Shown: positions 1 through 8,278 of the stretch, in pieces | Layout of the letters: every line of letters begins with the position of its first letter | How positions within the stretch are numbered: position 1 is the stretch's first letter | Assembly (NCBI RefSeq): GCF_014268745.2 | Contig: NZ_JABWRB020000001.1 | Span: 2,356,001 to 2,420,000 of the forward strand | Direction: 5' to 3' | Source of the DNA: Pseudomonas zanjanensis | Lineage (GTDB): Bacteria; Pseudomonadota; Gammaproteobacteria; Pseudomonadales; Pseudomonadaceae | DNA length: 64,000 nt | Program-made: the position numbers and the translations under genes | The notes under the pieces: model-generated | Database searches by the model: none | The model's input: the letters and a program-made list of their open reading frames with translations, nothing else | What the model was told of the DNA's origin: nothing

Positions 1-265
1 TTTATTGACTGTGACGCCGCCTTCGCGAGCAGGCTCGCTCCCACAGGGATCTGAGTTGAACGCCTATCCGGCGGTCACCCGGGACAATTGTGTGGGGCTT
101 GCTCGCGAAGAGGCCGGCACATTCAACATCTTCATTGACTGTGACGCCGCCTTCGCGAGCAAGCCCGCTCCCACAGGGGATCTTCAGCAGGCACAATATC
201 CGCGTGCATCGGAAGTCCTTCTGTGGGAGCGAGCCTGCTCGCGAAGACGGCCGCAAGCCCAATGA
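1..265. repeat. Cluster of four REP palindromes (GCGAGCAGGCTCGC family)
   Basis: No gene is visible here. Four copies of a REP-type palindrome with core GCGAGC(A)GGCTCGCTCCCAC lie at about 20-47, 90-117, 150-178 and 220-249, in alternating orientation. The copies at 4-50 and 134-180 include the same left flank (TTGACTGTGACGCCGCC), giving a direct repeat with a period of 130 bp. This is the usual intergenic REP-doublet arrangement of fluorescent pseudomonads. It lies just downstream of the FAH-family hydrolase gene and may help end its transcripts (inference). Confidence 0.85.
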
Positions 266-1114
266 TCAGTCCGCCTGCACGGTGACCTGACACTGTTCGC
301 CCAAGCCTTCAATACCCAAGCGCATGGTCTGGCCCGGGCGCAGGAACACCGGGTTGGGCTTGATGCCCAGCCCAACACCCGGGGGCGTCCCGGTGGAAAT
401 CACATCCCCCGGTTGCAGGCTCATGCAGCGGCTCAGGTAGGCGATCAGTTGCGGCACGCTGAAGATCAGCGTCCGGGTATTGCCGTTTTGATAGCGATGC
501 CCGTCGACTTCCAGCCACAGATCCAGCGTATGGGGGTCGGCGATTTCGTCCCGGGTCACCAGCCAGGGTCCAAGGGGGCCGAAGGTGTCGAAGCCCTTGC
601 CCTTGTCCCAGGTGCCGCCGCGCTCCAGCTGCCACTCACGCTCCGACACATCGTTGATGACGCAATAACCGGCGACATGCTCCATGGCATTGGCTTCGTC
701 GATGTAGCGCCCGCCCTTGCCGATGACCACGCCCAACTCGACTTCCCAATCGGTCTTGAGCGAGCCACGGGGGATCTGGACGTCGTCGTTCGGCCCGCAA
801 ATGGCACTGGTCCATTTATTGAAAATGATCGGCTCTTTCGGCACGTCCATGTTCGACTCGGCGGCATGGTCGGCGTAGTTCAGGCCAATGCAGATGAATT
901 TGCCGACCTGGCCGACACAGGCCCCGATGCGCGGCTGGCCGGTAACGAGCGGCAGGCTGCGGGGGTCGAGGGCGGCGAGACGCGCCAGGCTTTCCGGGCC
1001 CAAGGCCTGCCCGGCGATGTCCGGCACGTGGCCCGACAGGTCGCGGATCTGCTTGTCTTCATCCAACAGCCCGGGTTTTTCCGAACCTTTTTCGCCGTAA
1101 CGCAACAGTTTCAT
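266..1114 (-). CDS. Fumarylacetoacetate hydrolase family protein (2,4-diketo-3-deoxy sugar acid hydrolase-like)
   Basis: A 282-aa protein of the FAH superfamily, cytoplasmic and metal dependent. Residues 77-84 (GLNYADHA) and the metal-binding segment WEVELG at 123-128 are typical, and the C-terminal GDVISTGTPPGVG loop is present. The overall pattern matches 2,4-diketo-3-deoxy-L-fuconate hydrolases, which cleave the diketo acid made by the SDR enzyme encoded just upstream, giving pyruvate and a hydroxy acid. An AGGAG ribosome site lies 7 nt before the ATG. It is the third gene of the MFS-SDR-FAH operon, 25 bp after the SDR gene. The family also contains ureidoglycolate lyase-like and acylpyruvase members, so the substrate is inferred from context. 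Confidence 0.85.
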   Translation of the reverse strand: MKLLRYGEKGSEKPGLLDEDKQIRDLSGHVPDIAGQALGPESLARLAALDPRSLPLVTGQPRIGACVGQVGKFICIGLNYADHAAESNMDVPKEPIIFNKWTSAICGPNDDVQIPRGSLKTDWEVELGVVIGKGGRYIDEANAMEHVAGYCVINDVSEREWQLERGGTWDKGKGFDTFGPLGPWLVTRDEIADPHTLDLWLEVDGHRYQNGNTRTLIFSVPQLIAYLSRCMSLQPGDVISTGTPPGVGLGIKPNPVFLRPGQTMRLGIEGLGEQCQVTVQAD

Positions 1115-1139
1115 GAAGTGCTCCTGCTCAAGGGATAAT

Positions 1140-1880
1140 TCAGAGGCTCATGCCGCCATCAATCACATGGACCGTCCCGGTGGTGTAGGCGGACGCGTCG
1201 CTGCCCAGGTACAACGCCAATTGCGCGATTTCCTCGGTGAGGCCAATACGTCCCATGGGCTGGCGGTCGAGAAACTGCCGATAGACCTCTGCTTCTTCGA
1301 CACCTTGTCGCGCAGCCTGGTCGGCGATGCGCTGGCGTAGCGAAGGCGAGTCCACCGTGCCGGGGCAGATGGCGTTGCAGCGAATGCCCTGGCCGACAAA
1401 GTCGATGGCGACGGATTTGGTCAGCCCCACCACCGCCGCCTTGCTGGCAGCATAGGCGAAACGATTGGGCACGCCCTTGATACTGGACGCGACCGACGAC
1501 ATGTTGATGATCGAGCCGCCGCCACGGGCCAGCATGCCCGGCAGGAACGCGCGGATCATGCGGTACATGGCCGTGACATTGAGGTCCATCGAACGTGCCC
1601 AGGACGCTTCATCGCATTCCAGGATGTTGCCGCTGTGCACAAAGCCGGCGCAGTTGAACAGCACGTCCAGCCCGCCGATGTGGTCGCGAGCAGCGTCGAT
1701 GGCATCGGCCGAGGTGACATCCAGGATCATCGGCGTGACCCCATCGATGCCCGCCAGTGCGCGAATGTCGATGTCGCTGGCAAACACCTCGGCGCCGGCC
1801 TGGGCGAATGCCACCGCGCTAGCCAAGCCGATGCCTTGCCCGGCCGCCGTCACCAGGACTCGCTTGTTTTGCAGACTCAT
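1140..1880 (-). CDS. SDR family oxidoreductase (2-keto-3-deoxy sugar acid 4-dehydrogenase-like)
   Basis: A 246-aa classical short-chain dehydrogenase. The NAD-binding glycine motif TAAGQGIG is at 11-18, the NCAG motif near 76-79, catalytic Ser at 128/129 and the Tyr143-x3-Lys147 pair in YAASK. The segment CNAICPGTVDSPSLRQRI resembles 2-keto-3-deoxy-L-fuconate dehydrogenases. The likely reaction is NAD-dependent oxidation of C4 of a 2-keto-3-deoxy aldonate, feeding the FAH hydrolase. The start at 1880 gives an ATGA overlap with the MFS stop; a longer frame to 1979 would overlap the MFS gene by about 100 bp and lacks family similarity. The exact sugar acid is not determined. Confidence 0.88.
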   Translation of the reverse strand: MSLQNKRVLVTAAGQGIGLASAVAFAQAGAEVFASDIDIRALAGIDGVTPMILDVTSADAIDAARDHIGGLDVLFNCAGFVHSGNILECDEASWARSMDLNVTAMYRMIRAFLPGMLARGGGSIINMSSVASSIKGVPNRFAYAASKAAVVGLTKSVAIDFVGQGIRCNAICPGTVDSPSLRQRIADQAARQGVEEAEVYRQFLDRQPMGRIGLTEEIAQLALYLGSDASAYTTGTVHVIDGGMSL

Positions 1881-3259
1881 GCGGTCTCCAGTTGCGCTGC
1901 CGTGGGCGCGGTCTTGGGCGTCCTGCCGAGCATCGAGGCAGGGATCGCGAGGATCAATCCACCGCTGACCAACAGACACAAGGCCAACACGTAAGTACCG
2001 TTATTGATATTACCCGTCAGCGTTTCCGCCACGGCGGTGATCATCGAACCGGTGAAGCCCGACAGGTTGCCGATGGCGTTGATCATGCCGATCCCGGCCG
2101 CGGCGGCGACGCCCGACAGCACGGTGCCCGGCAGCGTCCAGAAGATCGGCATCAGGCTGAGGATCCCCGAGGCGGAGACACTGAGGAACAGGACCGACAG
2201 CACCAGGTTATCGGCGAAAAACGCGCTGAGGATCAGCCCGACACCGCCAATGAAGGCCGGGATCGCCGCATGCAGGCGCCGCTCGCCGGTACGGTTGGAA
2301 TGACGGGCGTTGAGCAGCATCGCCACCACCGCCACCGAGTAAGGAATGGCAGTGAGCAAACCGATATGCAGGCTATTGGTGATGCCGGTGCTCTTGATGA
2401 TCGACGGCATCCAGAACGCCAGGCCATAGAAACCGGTGTTGAAGGTCAGCAGGATCAACACCAGCAACCACACCCGAGGGTTGAAAAACACTTCGCTCAA
2501 GCGCGTGGCCTTACCCTGGTTGTCGGTTTGCAGATTGGCCTTGAGCAAGGCTTTTTCCGCGACGGAGAGCCATTTGGCCTTGTCGATGTTATCGGCCAGG
2601 CAGACGATCACCACGAACGCCATGATGATCGACGGAATGCCTTCGATGAGCAGCATCCATTGCCAACCGGACATGCCGTGGACGCCTTGCATGCTGTTCA
2701 TCAGCCAGCCGGAGAGGATGCCGCCCAGGGTCAGGCTGACCGGCAGCGCCAGCAGGAACCCGGACATCACCCGGCTCTGCCGGTGGGTTGGGAACCAGTA
2801 GTTGAGGTAGAGGATCACGCCAGGGAAAAAACCCGCTTCGCAGATCCCCAGCAGGAAACGCAGCACGTAGAACATCGTGCTCGATTCGAGATGGAAAAAC
2901 GCCGCCAGCGGCACGGTGTAGGCCACGGCCATGGAGATCGCCGCCCAGCTGAGCATGATCCGGGCGATCCAGAACCGCGCGCCAAAGCGATGCAGCAACA
3001 GGTTGCTGGGCACTTCAAAGAGGAAATAGCCCCAGAAAAACATACTGGCGCCCAAGGCATACACGGTGTTGCTGAATTGCAGCTCGTTGAGCATGTCGAG
3101 CTTGGCAAAGCCGATGTTCACCCGATCGAGGTACGCCGCCATGTAGCACAGGAGCAGGACGGGAAGGATGCGCCAGATGACCTTGCGGTAGGTCCGGTCT
3201 TCGAAGTCGAGCTCGCCAGCTTGTGCCTGGGCGGGCAACTGCTCGGAGATGGTTTGCAT
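1877..3259 (-). CDS. MFS transporter, anion:cation symporter type (sugar acid uptake)
   Basis: A 460-aa inner-membrane protein with twelve predicted hydrophobic segments. After a short polar N-terminus, TM1 starts near residue 30 and the YLDRVNIGFAK motif follows; this motif is characteristic of the ACS (anion:cation symporter) branch that includes galactarate, glucarate and related carriers. It overlaps the downstream SDR gene by 4 bp, so the two are translationally coupled. It is the first gene of a three-gene operon encoding uptake, oxidation and cleavage. The promoter side carries a T-N11-A palindrome (3376-3392) identical in core to one in the LysR/FAH gap. The substrate is inferred to be an aldonate or related acid. 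Confidence 0.87.
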   Translation of the reverse strand: MQTISEQLPAQAQAGELDFEDRTYRKVIWRILPVLLLCYMAAYLDRVNIGFAKLDMLNELQFSNTVYALGASMFFWGYFLFEVPSNLLLHRFGARFWIARIMLSWAAISMAVAYTVPLAAFFHLESSTMFYVLRFLLGICEAGFFPGVILYLNYWFPTHRQSRVMSGFLLALPVSLTLGGILSGWLMNSMQGVHGMSGWQWMLLIEGIPSIIMAFVVIVCLADNIDKAKWLSVAEKALLKANLQTDNQGKATRLSEVFFNPRVWLLVLILLTFNTGFYGLAFWMPSIIKSTGITNSLHIGLLTAIPYSVAVVAMLLNARHSNRTGERRLHAAIPAFIGGVGLILSAFFADNLVLSVLFLSVSASGILSLMPIFWTLPGTVLSGVAAAAGIGMINAIGNLSGFTGSMITAVAETLTGNINNGTYVLALCLLVSGGLILAIPASMLGRTPKTAPTAAQLETA

Positions 3260-3375
3260 AAGTAACCCCTGATTGTTTTTATTGGGTCACGTCGAATGAG
3301 CGAGTCATCCGGCGATTGAACGAGGACTCTACTGTCGGGGATCGATTCTTTCCCAATGGCATTTTTGGATTAGTT

Positions 3376-3392
3376 GATAACGAGACGTTATC
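3376..3392. promoter_or_regulatory. Candidate LysR box upstream of the MFS-SDR-FAH operon
   Basis: GATAACGAGACGTTATC is a perfect 6-5-6 inverted repeat containing T-N11-A (TAAC-N5-GTTA), about 117 bp upstream of the MFS start. The same core, ATAAC-N5-GTTAT, recurs at 4622-4638 in the LysR/FAH intergenic region. T-N11-A dyads are the typical recognition form of LysR regulators. The LysR encoded at 3652-4602 is the obvious candidate to bind both. Confidence 0.7.
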
Positions 3393-3467
3393 GAGATAGC
3401 CGTCGGCTCTCTCCAATGCCGCCGCCCCCCCCCGGTCGTGGCAGCATGCTTTAAGTTTGTATGAGTT

Positions 3468-3603
3468 TTGTGGCGAGGGAGCTTGCTCCCGCTGGGGCGC
3501 GCAGCGGCCCTGAAACCAGGCAACTCGGTGTACCAGGCAAGTTGAGTTCACGGCTTTGGGTCTGCTACGCAGCCCAGCGGGAGCAAGCTCCCTCGCCACA
3601 AAA
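3468..3603. repeat. REPIN (GTGGCGAGGGAGCTTGCTCCC family), copy 1
   Basis: Two inverted arms, GTGGCGAGGGAGCTTGCTCC and its reverse complement, flank a variable centre of about 90 bp. The copy sits between the sugar-acid MFS operon and its LysR gene, within the 392-bp gap 3260-3651. Apart from this element and the LysR box at 3376-3392, no gene is seen in that gap. Related elements occur at 8110, 31196, 37384, 59793 and 60005. Confidence 0.88.
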
Positions 3604-3651
3604 GCGACCTTGCCAACCTAAGCCCTCCGCAGGATGGAGTCAGCGAGCCCC

Positions 3652-4602
3652 CTAAGTGTCCAGTATTGCGGCCAGGCGGGCGTTGTCCTTGAGGATCTCG
3701 GCGAACTCCAGCGCCGCGCCCACCAACGGCTCATCCTTTCGCGTCAGGATCCCGTAATCCTGCGGCACCAGGTGCAGCGGCGTATCGAGGGTCTTGAGCT
3801 GGCCGCTTTCGAGCAGCGGATCGACCATGGCATTGGGCAGCATGCCGATCATGGGGCCGCGTTGCAGGACCTGGAGGAAGGTCTGCATGGAAATGGTGTC
3901 GATGGTGTTGCGCGGCATTCCCACCCCGGCTTCGGCGAAGGCCAGTTCCATGCGGGCGCGGATCGGCGTGCCGACCGGGTAGAGAATCCACGGCTGGTCC
4001 ACCAGTTGCTGCAAGGAGGTCGGCCCGGCGTTCGCCAGGGGGTGGCGGTCGTTGACCACGATGCAGAACGGCTCCGGGGCCAGGGGCTGGAAATCGTAGC
4101 GCTGTTGCTGGCTTTGCTCGGTAAACCGCGCCACGGCCAGGTCAAGTTTCTTTTCTTCAAGCATCTTCATCAGATGGTTGCTGGTCTGCTCCACCACCTC
4201 GATGGACAGCAAGGGCCAGCGTTGCTTGATCTGCAGGATCGCCTCGGGCAAGGCCACCGCCGTCGCGGCAAAGATACCGCCGACCTTGAGGTAGCCATGG
4301 CCGCCTTCGCGCAGGCTGCTGATTTGCTCGACGAACGAACGGGCGTCGTTCAAGGCGATCTGCGCGTAACGCAGCACATGTTCGCCCAGTGCGGTGGGCG
4401 GCATGCTCCGGGGTCGGCGTTCGAACAGGGCAAAGCCGAGCAGGCTCTCGATTTCCTTGAGCATCTTGCTCACGGCCGGCTGGCTGAGGTTCATCTGCTC
4501 GGCCGCCAGATGCATGTTGCAGGTGCGCCCCAAGGTATCGATCAGCAGCAGATGGCGAAATTTGAGCCAGCCGCAGAAGCTGGAGAAAGACAGATCGGAC
4601 AT
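3652..4602 (-). CDS. LysR-family regulator of the sugar-acid locus (GbpR-like)
   Basis: A 316-aa LysR-type regulator. The N-terminal winged HTH is at about 12-65, with the recognition helix in AAEQMNLSQPAVSKMLKEIE. A periplasmic-binding-protein-like effector domain follows. The N-terminal pattern resembles GbpR-type regulators of sugar transport. The start at 4602 has a GAGGA ribosome site 7 nt upstream; a longer frame to 4671 runs across the putative operator and is less likely. The gene is divergent from the XylX-like/IlvD operon and about 390 bp from the MFS operon, and matching T-N11-A palindromes lie before both, so it probably controls the whole locus with a sugar acid or its keto-deoxy product as inducer (inference). 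Confidence 0.87.
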   Translation of the reverse strand: MSDLSFSSFCGWLKFRHLLLIDTLGRTCNMHLAAEQMNLSQPAVSKMLKEIESLLGFALFERRPRSMPPTALGEHVLRYAQIALNDARSFVEQISSLREGGHGYLKVGGIFAATAVALPEAILQIKQRWPLLSIEVVEQTSNHLMKMLEEKKLDLAVARFTEQSQQQRYDFQPLAPEPFCIVVNDRHPLANAGPTSLQQLVDQPWILYPVGTPIRARMELAFAEAGVGMPRNTIDTISMQTFLQVLQRGPMIGMLPNAMVDPLLESGQLKTLDTPLHLVPQDYGILTRKDEPLVGAALEFAEILKDNARLAAILDT

Positions 4603-4621
4603 GGGCAATCCTCGACGATGC

Positions 4622-4638
4622 AATAACCGGACGTTATC
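4622..4638. promoter_or_regulatory. Candidate LysR box in the LysR/FAH divergent promoter
   Basis: AATAACCGGACGTTATC carries the inverted repeat ATAAC-N5-GTTAT (T-N11-A). It lies 20 bp upstream of the LysR start and 79 bp upstream of the XylX-like gene. Twelve of the 13 outer positions match the site at 3376-3392, only the spacer and first base differing. The position fits both autoregulation and activation of the divergent operon. Confidence 0.7.
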
Positions 4639-4716
4639 AGATACTGAATATATCTCATTGGAGTTCATCAACAGCGCGCCCTAGCTTGAACGCTTTACTT
4701 ACCAGGAAGACTGCCC

Positions 4717-5898
4717 ATGTCGCTGATGCTGACTCCCGAGAACACCCTGCCCGTCGATGGCGTCGCCGGCACCCTGATTGGTCGTGCCTGGGTGCCAGGC
4801 CGGATCGCTGGCCCTTCACCCGTGGTGCTGCGCAGTGATGGGGTGTTCGACCTGTCGGAGCGTTTTGCGACATTGAGCGACTTGCTGGAAACAGAATCCC
4901 CCCTGGCCGCGGTCAGGCAGGCGCCCGGTACCTTCATCGCCAGCGTCGAAGCGTTGCTGGCCAATACCGGCATTGATGCCGACCCGACCAAGCCGTTCCT
5001 CTTGCCGCCCCTGGACTTGCAAGTGATCAAGGCCGCCGGCGTAACGTTCGCCGCCAGCATGATCGAACGGGTGATCGAGGAACAGGCCGGCGGTGACGCG
5101 GCAAAGGCCGAGGCCGTCCGTGCCACCGTGCACAGCGTGATCGGCGACAACCTGCGGGCCATCGTGCCGGGGTCCGAGCAAGCCATGCGCCTGAAAGCCT
5201 TGCTCATTGAACAGGGCATGTGGTCGCAGTACCTGGAAGTCGGCATCGGCCCGGATGCGGAAATCTTCACCAAGGCACCGGTCCTGGCCGCCGTTGGCAG
5301 CGGCAGCCACATTGGCATTCATCCGATCTCGCAATGGAACAACCCGGAGCCGGAAGTGGTGCTGGCGGTGAACAGCCGTGGCCAGATCCACGGCGCCACC
5401 CTGGGCAACGACGTCAACCTGCGGGACATCGAAGGCCGCAGTGCGCTGTTGCTGAGCAAGGCCAAGGACAACAACGCGTCTTGCGCCATCGGCCCGTTCA
5501 TTCGCCTGTTCGACGAACACTTCAGCCTGGATGACGTTCGCGCTTGCGTGGTTGATCTCAAGGTACAAGGCGAAGATGGCTACCGACTGCACGGTTCGAG
5601 TTCCATGAGCCAGATCAGCCGTGACCCGCAGGACCTGGCGGGCCAGACGCTCAACGCCAACCACCAATATCCGGACGGGTTCGTGCTGTTTCTCGGTACC
5701 CTGTTCGCCCCCACCGAAGACCGCGATCATCCCGGCAGCGGTTTCACCCACAAGCGCGGGGACGTGGTCAGCATCAGCAGCCCGTTGCTCGGCAGCCTGC
5801 ATAACCAGGTCACCCATAGCTGCGACGCCGCCCCCTGGACCTTTGGTGTCAGTGCCCTGATCCGTAACCTCGCCGCCCGAGGACTGCTGGGCCGCTGA
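4717..5898 (+). CDS. FAH-fold 2-keto-3-deoxy sugar acid dehydratase-like protein (XylX-like)
   Basis: A 393-aa protein of the long FAH subgroup typified by Caulobacter XylX (2-keto-3-deoxy-D-xylonate dehydratase). The metal-binding acidic motif EPEVVL is at 211-216, preceded by the HIGIHPISQWNNP segment. The segments GNDVNLRDIEGRSALLLSKA and SCAIGPFIRLFD are typical of this subgroup. The expected reaction is dehydration of a 2-keto-3-deoxypentonate to alpha-ketoglutarate semialdehyde. It precedes the IlvD/Edd dehydratase gene by 47 bp in the same operon. No alpha-ketoglutarate semialdehyde dehydrogenase gene is adjacent, so the product's fate is open. Family assignment is firm; substrate is inferred. 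Confidence 0.82.
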   Translation: MSLMLTPENTLPVDGVAGTLIGRAWVPGRIAGPSPVVLRSDGVFDLSERFATLSDLLETESPLAAVRQAPGTFIASVEALLANTGIDADPTKPFLLPPLDLQVIKAAGVTFAASMIERVIEEQAGGDAAKAEAVRATVHSVIGDNLRAIVPGSEQAMRLKALLIEQGMWSQYLEVGIGPDAEIFTKAPVLAAVGSGSHIGIHPISQWNNPEPEVVLAVNSRGQIHGATLGNDVNLRDIEGRSALLLSKAKDNNASCAIGPFIRLFDEHFSLDDVRACVVDLKVQGEDGYRLHGSSSMSQISRDPQDLAGQTLNANHQYPDGFVLFLGTLFAPTEDRDHPGSGFTHKRGDVVSISSPLLGSLHNQVTHSCDAAPWTFGVSALIRNLAARGLLGR

Positions 5899-5945
5899 CG
5901 CCACCACCGTGACCGATTCATCCAATTACAAGAGAGACATGAATC

Positions 5946-7730
5946 ATGAGTGACACGCCTAAACGCCGCCTGCGCAGCGAGCAATGGTTCAACGACCCGG
6001 CCCACGCGGACATGACCGCGCTGTATGTCGAACGCTACATGAACTACGGCATGACCCGCGAAGAGCTGCAATCGGGACGCCCGATCATCGGCATCGCCCA
6101 GACCGGCAGCGACCTGACGCCCTGCAACCGCCATCACCTGGAACTGGCCCAACGGGTCAAGGCCGGCATCCGCGATGCCGGCGGCATCCCCATGGAATTC
6201 CCGGTGCACCCGATCGCCGAACAGTCGCGGCGGCCCACGGCGGCGCTGGACCGCAACCTGGCCTACCTGGGGCTGGTGGAAATCCTTCACGGCTACCCGT
6301 TGGATGGCGTGGTGCTCACCACCGGTTGCGACAAGACCACGCCCGCCTGCCTGATGGCGGCGGCGACCACCGACTTGCCCGCCATTGTCCTGTCCGGCGG
6401 GCCGATGCTCGACGGCCATCACAAGGGCGAACTGATCGGCTCCGGCACCGTGCTCTGGCATGCGCGCAACCTGATGGCCGCCGGCGAGATCGACTACGAA
6501 GGCTTCATGGAAATGACCACCGCGGCCTCGCCCTCGGTGGGTCACTGCAACACCATGGGCACCGCCTTGTCGATGAACGCCCTGGCCGAAGCCCTGGGCA
6601 TGTCGCTGCCCGGTTGCGCGAGCATCCCGGCGCCCTATCGCGAGCGCGGGCAAATGGCCTACGCCACCGGCAAGCGTATCTGCGAATTGGTGCTCCAGGA
6701 CGTGCGCCCTTCCCAGATCATGACCCGCCAGGCCTTCGAGAACGCCATCGCCGTCGCCTCTGCCCTCGGCGCTTCGAGCAATTGCCCGCCGCACTTGATC
6801 GCCATCGCCCGGCACATGGGCGTCGAACTGAGCCTGGACGATTGGCAACGGATCGGCGAAGACGTGCCGCTGCTGGTCAATTGCATGCCGGCGGGCAAGT
6901 ACCTGGGTGAAGGGTTCCATCGGGCCGGCGGCGTGCCCTCGGTCATGCATGAACTGCAAAAAGCCGGACGCCTGCACGAAGACTGCCCCACGGTCAGCGG
7001 CAGGACCATCGGCGAAATCGTCAGCAGCAGCCTGACCAGCAACGCCGATGTGATCCATCCCTTCGAGACGCCGCTCAAGCACCGTGCCGGTTTCATCGTG
7101 CTCAGCGGCAATTTCTTCGACAGCGCGATCATGAAGATGTCGGTGGTGGGCGAGGCGTTTCGCAAGACCTACCTGTCCGAGCCCGGCGCCGAGAACAGTT
7201 TCGAAGCCCGGGCCATCGTCTTCGAAGGACCGGAGGATTACCACGCCCGCATCGACGACCCGGCGCTGGACATTGATGAGCGCTGCATCCTGGTGATTCG
7301 CGGCGTTGGCACGGTGGGCTACCCCGGCAGCGCGGAGGTGGTGAACATGGCCCCGCCAGCCGCACTGATCAAACAAGGCATCGACTCCCTGCCCTGCCTG
7401 GGCGACGGTCGCCAGAGCGGCACCTCGGCGAGCCCATCGATCCTCAACATGTCGCCTGAAGCGGCTGTGGGTGGCGGCCTGGCGTTGCTGCAAACCAACG
7501 ACCGGCTGAAAGTGGACCTGAACACCCGCACGGTAAACCTGCTGATCGACGACGAAGAAATGGCCCGACGCCGACTCGCGTGGACGCCGAACATCCCGCC
7601 GTCGCAAACCCCTTGGCAGGAACTGTATCGGCAATTGGTGGGACAGCTTTCCACGGGGGGCTGCCTGGAGCCGGCGACGTTGCACCTGCGGGTGATTGCT
7701 CGTAGTGGTGAGCCGCGTCATTCGCACTGA
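5946..7730 (+). CDS. IlvD/Edd family sugar acid dehydratase
   Basis: A 594-aa iron-sulfur dehydratase of the IlvD/Edd family, at the length typical of the aldonate (xylonate/arabinonate/galactonate) branch. Candidate cluster cysteines are Cys60 (TPCNRHH), Cys128 (TTGCDKTTPAC) and Cys201 (GHCNTMG); CDKTTPACLMAA is the family signature. It should remove water from an aldonate to give a 2-keto-3-deoxy acid, the substrate for both the XylX-like protein and the SDR/FAH pair of the divergent operon. ATG at 5946 follows an AGAGAG-rich ribosome site. A branched-chain biosynthetic IlvD is unlikely in this catabolic context. Confidence 0.9.
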   Translation: MSDTPKRRLRSEQWFNDPAHADMTALYVERYMNYGMTREELQSGRPIIGIAQTGSDLTPCNRHHLELAQRVKAGIRDAGGIPMEFPVHPIAEQSRRPTAALDRNLAYLGLVEILHGYPLDGVVLTTGCDKTTPACLMAAATTDLPAIVLSGGPMLDGHHKGELIGSGTVLWHARNLMAAGEIDYEGFMEMTTAASPSVGHCNTMGTALSMNALAEALGMSLPGCASIPAPYRERGQMAYATGKRICELVLQDVRPSQIMTRQAFENAIAVASALGASSNCPPHLIAIARHMGVELSLDDWQRIGEDVPLLVNCMPAGKYLGEGFHRAGGVPSVMHELQKAGRLHEDCPTVSGRTIGEIVSSSLTSNADVIHPFETPLKHRAGFIVLSGNFFDSAIMKMSVVGEAFRKTYLSEPGAENSFEARAIVFEGPEDYHARIDDPALDIDERCILVIRGVGTVGYPGSAEVVNMAPPAALIKQGIDSLPCLGDGRQSGTSASPSILNMSPEAAVGGGLALLQTNDRLKVDLNTRTVNLLIDDEEMARRRLAWTPNIPPSQTPWQELYRQLVGQLSTGGCLEPATLHLRVIARSGEPRHSH

Positions 7731-7861
7731 GTGGCCGATTGTTCAGTTACGTTGAATGCAGATGCCAACCCAGAGGGATTTATTCCACGGACCTAAAGGA
7801 GAAAGATGCGCGCCAGGGGCCCTCGCCCCTGCCGAATCTTTCACACCCACGGAGTTGATCC

Positions 7862-8080
7862 ATGCCATTTGCCAACTACAAATTTCCCGAAGGAATCCTG
7901 GACCACGCGCGCAAGGAAGAGATCATCCATCGCACCACGGAGATGTTCGTCGAATATTTCGGCGAAGGGGTTCGTCCGTTCACCATGGTCCTGGTGGAAG
8001 AGGTGGCAGACGGTGGCTGGGGGCGCGCCGATGAAACGCTGACGCTGGAAAAGATGGGGCTGCCGGCCAAAGGGCAATGA
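7862..8080 (+). CDS. Small tautomerase family protein (4-oxalocrotonate tautomerase-like)
   Basis: A 72-aa protein beginning MPFANYKF, so that Met removal would expose the N-terminal proline that acts as general base in tautomerases. The segment RPFTMVLVEEVADGGWGRA corresponds to the conserved second half of the 4-OT subunit. A GGAG ribosome site lies 7 nt before the ATG. It is 131 bp downstream of the IlvD/Edd gene on the same strand and probably belongs to the operon, where it could interconvert enol and keto forms of the unstable deoxy-keto acids (inference). Overlapping frames in the same DNA lack family similarity. Confidence 0.8.
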   Translation: MPFANYKFPEGILDHARKEEIIHRTTEMFVEYFGEGVRPFTMVLVEEVADGGWGRADETLTLEKMGLPAKGQ

Positions 8081-8109
8081 TGCTGTTCATTCAAGACTTG
8101 CCTAAATCC

Positions 8110-8202
8110 TTGTGGCGAGGGAGCTTGCTCCCGCTGGGCTGCGTAGCAGCCCCTTTTTGCGAGCGCTTCGCACTCGAGCGGGAGCAAGCTCCCTCGCCAC
8201 AG
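8110..8202. repeat. REPIN (GTGGCGAGGGAGC family), copy 2
   Basis: Inverted arms TGTGGCGAGGGAGCTTGCTC and GAGCAAGCTCCCTCGCCACA enclose a short centre. It lies between the convergent tautomerase and TonB-receptor genes, where it could serve as a bidirectional transcript end. Confidence 0.88.
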
Positions 8203-8278
8203 GTTCATCGTTCTTCTTGAGTGAATAGCACCCTCCTATATAAAGGATTGGTCCTGTGCTTGAGCCCCTCGCCCCGCC

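Noticed and set aside
1892..3265. Long plus-strand frame opposite the sugar-acid MFS gene
   Set aside because: Extremely polar, Gln/His/Arg-rich composition and exact coincidence with the MFS gene mark it as a shadow frame.
5727..7727. Long open frame (about 666 codons) on the minus strand
   Set aside because: It is antisense to the IlvD/Edd dehydratase, whose family motifs are clear. The frame is rich in His, Gln, Arg and Gly, typical of high-GC shadow frames, and has no recognisable domain.
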